Assembly: GCF_023715525.1 (NCBI RefSeq)
Contig: NZ_JAMBOG010000006.1
Location: forward strand, 1 to 64,000
DNA length: 64,000 bases
DNA from: Kocuria rosea
GTDB taxonomy: Bacteria; Actinomycetota; Actinomycetes; Actinomycetales; Micrococcaceae
Direction: 5' to 3'
Part shown: positions 60,883 to 64,000 of the stretch, in pieces
Position numbering within the stretch: the first letter of the stretch is position 1
How the letters are laid out: each line of letters begins with the position of its first letter
The notes under the pieces: model-generated
Databases searched by the model: none
Seen by the model: only the letters and a program-made list of their open reading frames with translations
Told to the model about the DNA's origin: nothing
Position numbers and translations under genes: made by a program

Positions 60883-62418
60883 ATGCCCGAACTCGACCCC
60901 TCCTCCGGCGGCGCCCCTGCGGCGGAGCACCGCGACGTGGTCGTCGTCGGCGCCGGCCTCTCCGGGATCGGCGCGGCCTACCGCCTGCAGACGGAGTGCC
61001 CGGAGCACTCCTACGTCGTCCTGGAGGCCCGGGACTCCGTCGGCGGGACGTGGGACCTCTTCCGCTACCCCGGGATCCGCTCCGACTCCGACATGTTCAC
61101 CCTGGGCTACCCGTTCAAGCCCTGGCGGGACCCGCAGTCGATCGCCGACGGCCCGTCCATCCTCGCGTACGTCCGCGAGACGGCGCAGGAGTTCGGCATC
61201 GACCGGCACATCCGCTTCCGCACCCGGCTCGTCTCGGCCGACTGGTCCGGCGGCGAGCACCGCTGGACCCTGGGCCTAGAGGAGCGCGGCGAGGACGGCT
61301 CCGTGCGCCGGCGCTCCCTGACGTGCTCGTTCCTGTACTCGTGCGCCGGCTACTACGACTACGAGAGCGGCCACGCCCCCGGATTCCCGGGGGCCGAGAC
61401 CTTCCGCGGGCGCGTGGTGCACCCGCAGTTCTGGCCCGAGGACCTGGACTGGGCCGGCCGGCGGGTGGTGGTGATCGGCAGCGGCGCGACCGCCGTGACC
61501 CTCGTGCCGGCCATGGCGGACGAGGCGGCGCACGTGACCATGCTCCAGCGCTCCCCCACGTGGATCAGCGCGGTGCCCGGCCGGGACAGGCGCGCGGACG
61601 CGCTGCGCCGGGTGCTGCCGCCGCGGACGGCCCACCGGCTGATCCGCACGAAGAACATCCTCTTCGGCACGGCGTTCTACCAGTTCTGCCGGCGCCGCCC
61701 GGCCCTGGCGCGCGCCTTCCTCACGAGCAGGGCCGCCCGGGCCCTCGGCTCCGAGCAGCTGGTCGCCGAGCACTTCACCCCCTCCTACGACCCGTGGGAC
61801 CAGCGGCTGTGCGCGGTCCCGAACGCGGACCTGTTCAAGGCGCTCAGGAAGGGCCGCGCGGAGGTCGTCACGGACGCGGTCGACACGTTCGTGCCCGAGG
61901 GGATCCGGCTGCGCAGCGGGCGGGTGCTCGAGGCCGACGTCGTCGTCACCGCCACGGGGCTGAAGCTGCGGTTCTTCGGCGGGGTGGTGCCCTCGGTGGA
62001 CGGCACGCCGGTGGAGCTGTCCGAGCAGTTCGTGTGGAACGGGGCGATGCTCACGGGCGTGCCGAACTTCGCGCTGTGCATCGGCTACACCAACGCGTCC
62101 TGGACCCTGCGGGCCGACCTGACCCACCGGCTGGTCTGCAAGGTGCTGCGGCACATGGACCGCCACGACGCGGTGGCCGTGGTGCCCCGGCGCGCCGAGG
62201 GGATGCGGGAGCACCCGCTGCTGGACCTGAGCTCCGGCTACGTCCGGCGCGCGATCGCGGGCTTCCCCCGCCAGGGGGACCGCCACCCGTGGCGCGTGCG
62301 GCAGAACTACCTGCTGGACTCCGCGACCACCCTGCGCACCCCGCTCTCCCGCACCCTCGACCTCGTCCCGCGCACCCGCCGGCGCCGCGGCACCCACCAC
62401 CAGGAGGCCCTGGCATGA
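60883..62418 (+). CDS. Flavin monooxygenase (Baeyer-Villiger type, MymA-like)
   Basis: This 511-residue NADPH- and FAD-dependent enzyme has the FAD motif GAGLSGIGAAYRLQ (about 21-34), the fingerprint FRGRVVHPQFW (about 175-185, fitting FxGxxxHxxxW) and the NADPH motif GSGATAVTLVPAM (about 201-213). It inserts oxygen into ketones or oxygenates N or S atoms. Context with a hydrolase, SDR and AraC regulator recalls the mycobacterial mymA operon, which modifies envelope lipids. The ATG at 60883 is the natural start. Confidence 0.9.
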   Translation: MPELDPSSGGAPAAEHRDVVVVGAGLSGIGAAYRLQTECPEHSYVVLEARDSVGGTWDLFRYPGIRSDSDMFTLGYPFKPWRDPQSIADGPSILAYVRETAQEFGIDRHIRFRTRLVSADWSGGEHRWTLGLEERGEDGSVRRRSLTCSFLYSCAGYYDYESGHAPGFPGAETFRGRVVHPQFWPEDLDWAGRRVVVIGSGATAVTLVPAMADEAAHVTMLQRSPTWISAVPGRDRRADALRRVLPPRTAHRLIRTKNILFGTAFYQFCRRRPALARAFLTSRAARALGSEQLVAEHFTPSYDPWDQRLCAVPNADLFKALRKGRAEVVTDAVDTFVPEGIRLRSGRVLEADVVVTATGLKLRFFGGVVPSVDGTPVELSEQFVWNGAMLTGVPNFALCIGYTNASWTLRADLTHRLVCKVLRHMDRHDAVAVVPRRAEGMREHPLLDLSSGYVRRAIAGFPRQGDRHPWRVRQNYLLDSATTLRTPLSRTLDLVPRTRRRRGTHHQEALA

Positions 62419-63338
62419 GCGAGCACCCTGCCCCGGACCTCCCGGCGGAGACCACGAACGGGACCACGACGACGGTGCCGGTGGCCGGGCGCCCGGTGCG
62501 CATCCGCCTCTCCGGGCCGGCGGACGCCCCGCCCGTCGTGCTGCTGCACGGCATCGGCCGCAGCCTGGAGGACTGGTCGGCCGCCCACGAGCTGCTGGCC
62601 CGGGACCACCGGGTGCTCAGCACCGACCTGCCCGGCTTCGGCCTCACCCCGGCGGGGGCGGAGAAGCCGGGGCTGGCGGCGTTCGCGCGCGCCGTGGTCG
62701 GCGTGCTCGACGCCGTGGGCGAGGACCGGCCCGTGCACCTGATGGGCAACTCGCTGGGCGGGGCCGTGGCCATGACGGTCGCCGCCGAGCACCCCGAGCG
62801 GGTGGCGGGGCTGCTGCTGGCCAACAGCGCGGGCTTCGGCCGCGAGGCCAACGTCTCGCCGATGCCGATGCTCTGGGCCGCGCTGTCCCGGCTGCCCGTG
62901 CTCGGCCCCCGCTTCCGGCCCCTCGCGAGGGCGGCCGCGGTGCGCTCCAACCAGAACTGCTTCTTCGACCCGGCCCTCGCCACCCCCCAGCTGCTGCGCC
63001 ACGCCGCGACGGTGGGCTCCCAGCCGGACTTCCGCGCCACGTTCCTCGGCACCTACCGCAGCATCGGGCTGCCGGTGCTCGGCGTGCTCCCCGGCTGGCG
63101 CAAGGACCTGCTGGAGCGGATCCGCGCGTCGGGCGTGCCCGTGCTCGTGGTGTGGGGCGACGCCGACGCCGTGCTGCCCGCTCACCACGCCCGGGCCGCG
63201 GCCGCCGCCCTGCCCGCCGCCCGGCTGCACGTCTTCCCGGACACCGGGCACATGCCGCAGATCGAGCGGACCGAGGAGTTCGTGGCGCTGGCCCGCGAGT
63301 TCGTGGCCGCGGTGGAGGAGTCGCGCCCGGCCGGGTGA
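62415..63338 (+). CDS. Alpha/beta hydrolase
   Basis: This 307-residue serine hydrolase has an oxyanion strand LLHGIGRSLEDW (about 47-58), the nucleophile elbow MGNSLGGAV (about 113-121), Asp in WGDADAVLP (about 246-254) and His in DTGHMPQIE (about 278-286), forming a Ser-Asp-His triad. It probably hydrolyses the ester or lactone made by the monooxygenase. The ATG overlaps its partner's stop (ATGA). Confidence 0.92.
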   Translation: MSEHPAPDLPAETTNGTTTTVPVAGRPVRIRLSGPADAPPVVLLHGIGRSLEDWSAAHELLARDHRVLSTDLPGFGLTPAGAEKPGLAAFARAVVGVLDAVGEDRPVHLMGNSLGGAVAMTVAAEHPERVAGLLLANSAGFGREANVSPMPMLWAALSRLPVLGPRFRPLARAAAVRSNQNCFFDPALATPQLLRHAATVGSQPDFRATFLGTYRSIGLPVLGVLPGWRKDLLERIRASGVPVLVVWGDADAVLPAHHARAAAAALPAARLHVFPDTGHMPQIERTEEFVALAREFVAAVEESRPAG

Positions 63339-63350
63339 CGGGTGCGCGCT

Positions 63351-63398
63351 CCCCTGATCCGCGGCCCCTCGCGCAGGGGAGGGGCCGCGGATCAGGGG
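63351..63398. terminator. 20-bp perfect hairpin between convergent genes
   Basis: Positions 63351-63370 pair with 63379-63398 around an 8-nt loop. The right arm includes the stop codon of the next gene (63392-63394). It probably terminates both transcripts. Confidence 0.7.
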
Positions 63399-64000
63399 TC
63401 GTGGCGCGGCGGGGTGCCCCCGGCGAACGCGCGCGCCCACGCCGCGTCCTTGTACTGCGCCGGGACCGCCCCGCCCAGCAGCTCGCGCGTGAGCGCCGCG
63501 GCCTCCGGTGAGCCCTCGGCCGGCAGCGCCGCGTGGGACGCGGCCAGCACGATGTTGCCGTAGCGGCGGCCCTTGAGCATCGCCGGATCGGCCACGGCCG
63601 CGACGTGCTCGAACACCGCGGACAGCGCCGCCAACTCGGCCCGGGCCCCGGCGAGGTCCCGGGTGTCGCCGCAGTTGAGCACGTACAGCCCGCCCGGGGC
63701 CAGCACCCGCTCCACGTGGCGGACGAACTCCACCGTGGTCAGGGGCTCCGGCGTCACGGCGCCCGCGAACACGTCCCGGACCACGACGTCGCGCGTGGCG
63801 GGGGTCAGCGACTCGGTCACCGCCCGGGCCTCCCCCACCCGGATCCGCAGCAGCGGGGCGCGCGGGAGGTCGAACCACGTCCGGACCAGCTCGGCGAGCC
63901 GGCCGTCCAGCTCGACCACGACCTGGCGCGCCGCCGGGTGGGCGTGCGCGAAGAAGCGCGCCAGCGAGCAGGCGCCCCCGCCGAGGTGCAGCACCCGCAG
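63392..64000 (-). CDS. Spermidine-synthase-like methyltransferase-fold protein, 5' partial
   Basis: The frame runs off the right edge. The visible ~203 residues cover a class I methyltransferase / spermidine synthase fold: HLGGGACSLARFF glycine loop at the start of the visible part, VVVELDGRLAELVR carrying the acidic residue that binds the nucleoside, and VVRDVFAG with a catalytic-type Asp near 70-78 of the visible part. Such proteins in actinobacteria may be true polyamine synthases or fused/transport-linked relatives. The N-terminus is outside the window, so the length cannot be judged. Confidence 0.75.
   Translation of the reverse strand: MRVLHLGGGACSLARFFAHAHPAARQVVVELDGRLAELVRTWFDLPRAPLLRIRVGEARAVTESLTPATRDVVVRDVFAGAVTPEPLTTVEFVRHVERVLAPGGLYVLNCGDTRDLAGARAELAALSAVFEHVAAVADPAMLKGRRYGNIVLAASHAALPAEGSPEAAALTRELLGGAVPAQYKDAAWARAFAGGTPPRHDP

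Overview
The window is about 73-74% GC and densely packed. Its coding regions use G/C-ending third positions, and short overlaps of the ATGA and GTGA type are common. It fits a member of the Actinobacteria, order Micrococcales, most likely a Micrococcaceae relative such as Kocuria; this comes from base composition, protein style and the DUF3151-fbaA-SpoU methyltransferase-pyrE neighbourhood, not from a database search. No insertion sequence, integrase, phage gene, rRNA or CRISPR array was seen.

Layout. 0-2.2 kb: small uncertain proteins and a GAF-ANTAR RNA-binding regulator. 2.3-7.4 kb: a nickel/peptide-type ABC operon with a fused double permease, behind a promoter whose -35/-10 spacer is filled by a Fur-family-like palindrome. 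7.6-13.7 kb: a GAF-PP2C phosphatase, a flavin monooxygenase with an SRPBCC partner, an XRE regulator, a histidine phosphatase and a DeoR regulator. 13.8-21.7 kb: a catabolic island with a FadR-type regulator, an MHS symporter, a split two-subunit transketolase, an SDR, an IclR regulator and a D-2-hydroxyacid dehydrogenase. Related TTGACTGTTAACAGTCAA-like palindromes recur in its promoters. 22-27 kb: FBP zinc-finger protein, alanine dehydrogenase, DUF3151, class II aldolase, SpoU methyltransferase and pyrE. 27-29.7 kb: acyl-CoA dehydrogenase and SDR opposite a TetR regulator.

29.7-35.5 kb: molybdate genes modC, modB, a HTH-TOBE protein and modA, with recQ and an enoyl-CoA hydratase between the last two. 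35.5-43.6 kb: nadE, a CAP-SLH surface protein, xth, a GH13 glucosidase, small envelope proteins and a tRNA-Glu/Asp/Phe cluster. 43.6-46.3 kb: a tandem universal stress protein and an aldonolactone oxidase-like flavoprotein. 46.3-55.5 kb: the ferredoxin reductase FprA and a seven-gene sulfur operon, sir-cysH-cysD-cysN plus a sulfonate/sulfate-type ABC transporter. 55.6-58.8 kb: a stress protein, a purine permease, a YchJ-like protein and a VOC protein. 58.8-63.3 kb: a cluster resembling mycobacterial virS-mymA (SDR, AraC regulator, Baeyer-Villiger-type monooxygenase, hydrolase) with 21-bp-phased direct repeats at two promoters. The window ends inside a spermidine-synthase-like gene.

Two kinds of translation start are visible. 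Operon genes usually have a GAAAGGA or GGAGG ribosome site. At least fourteen other genes have a TANNNT -10 box ending 6-7 nt before the start codon, which predicts leaderless mRNAs. That pattern was used here to settle several starts and to propose a 37-residue peptide gene.
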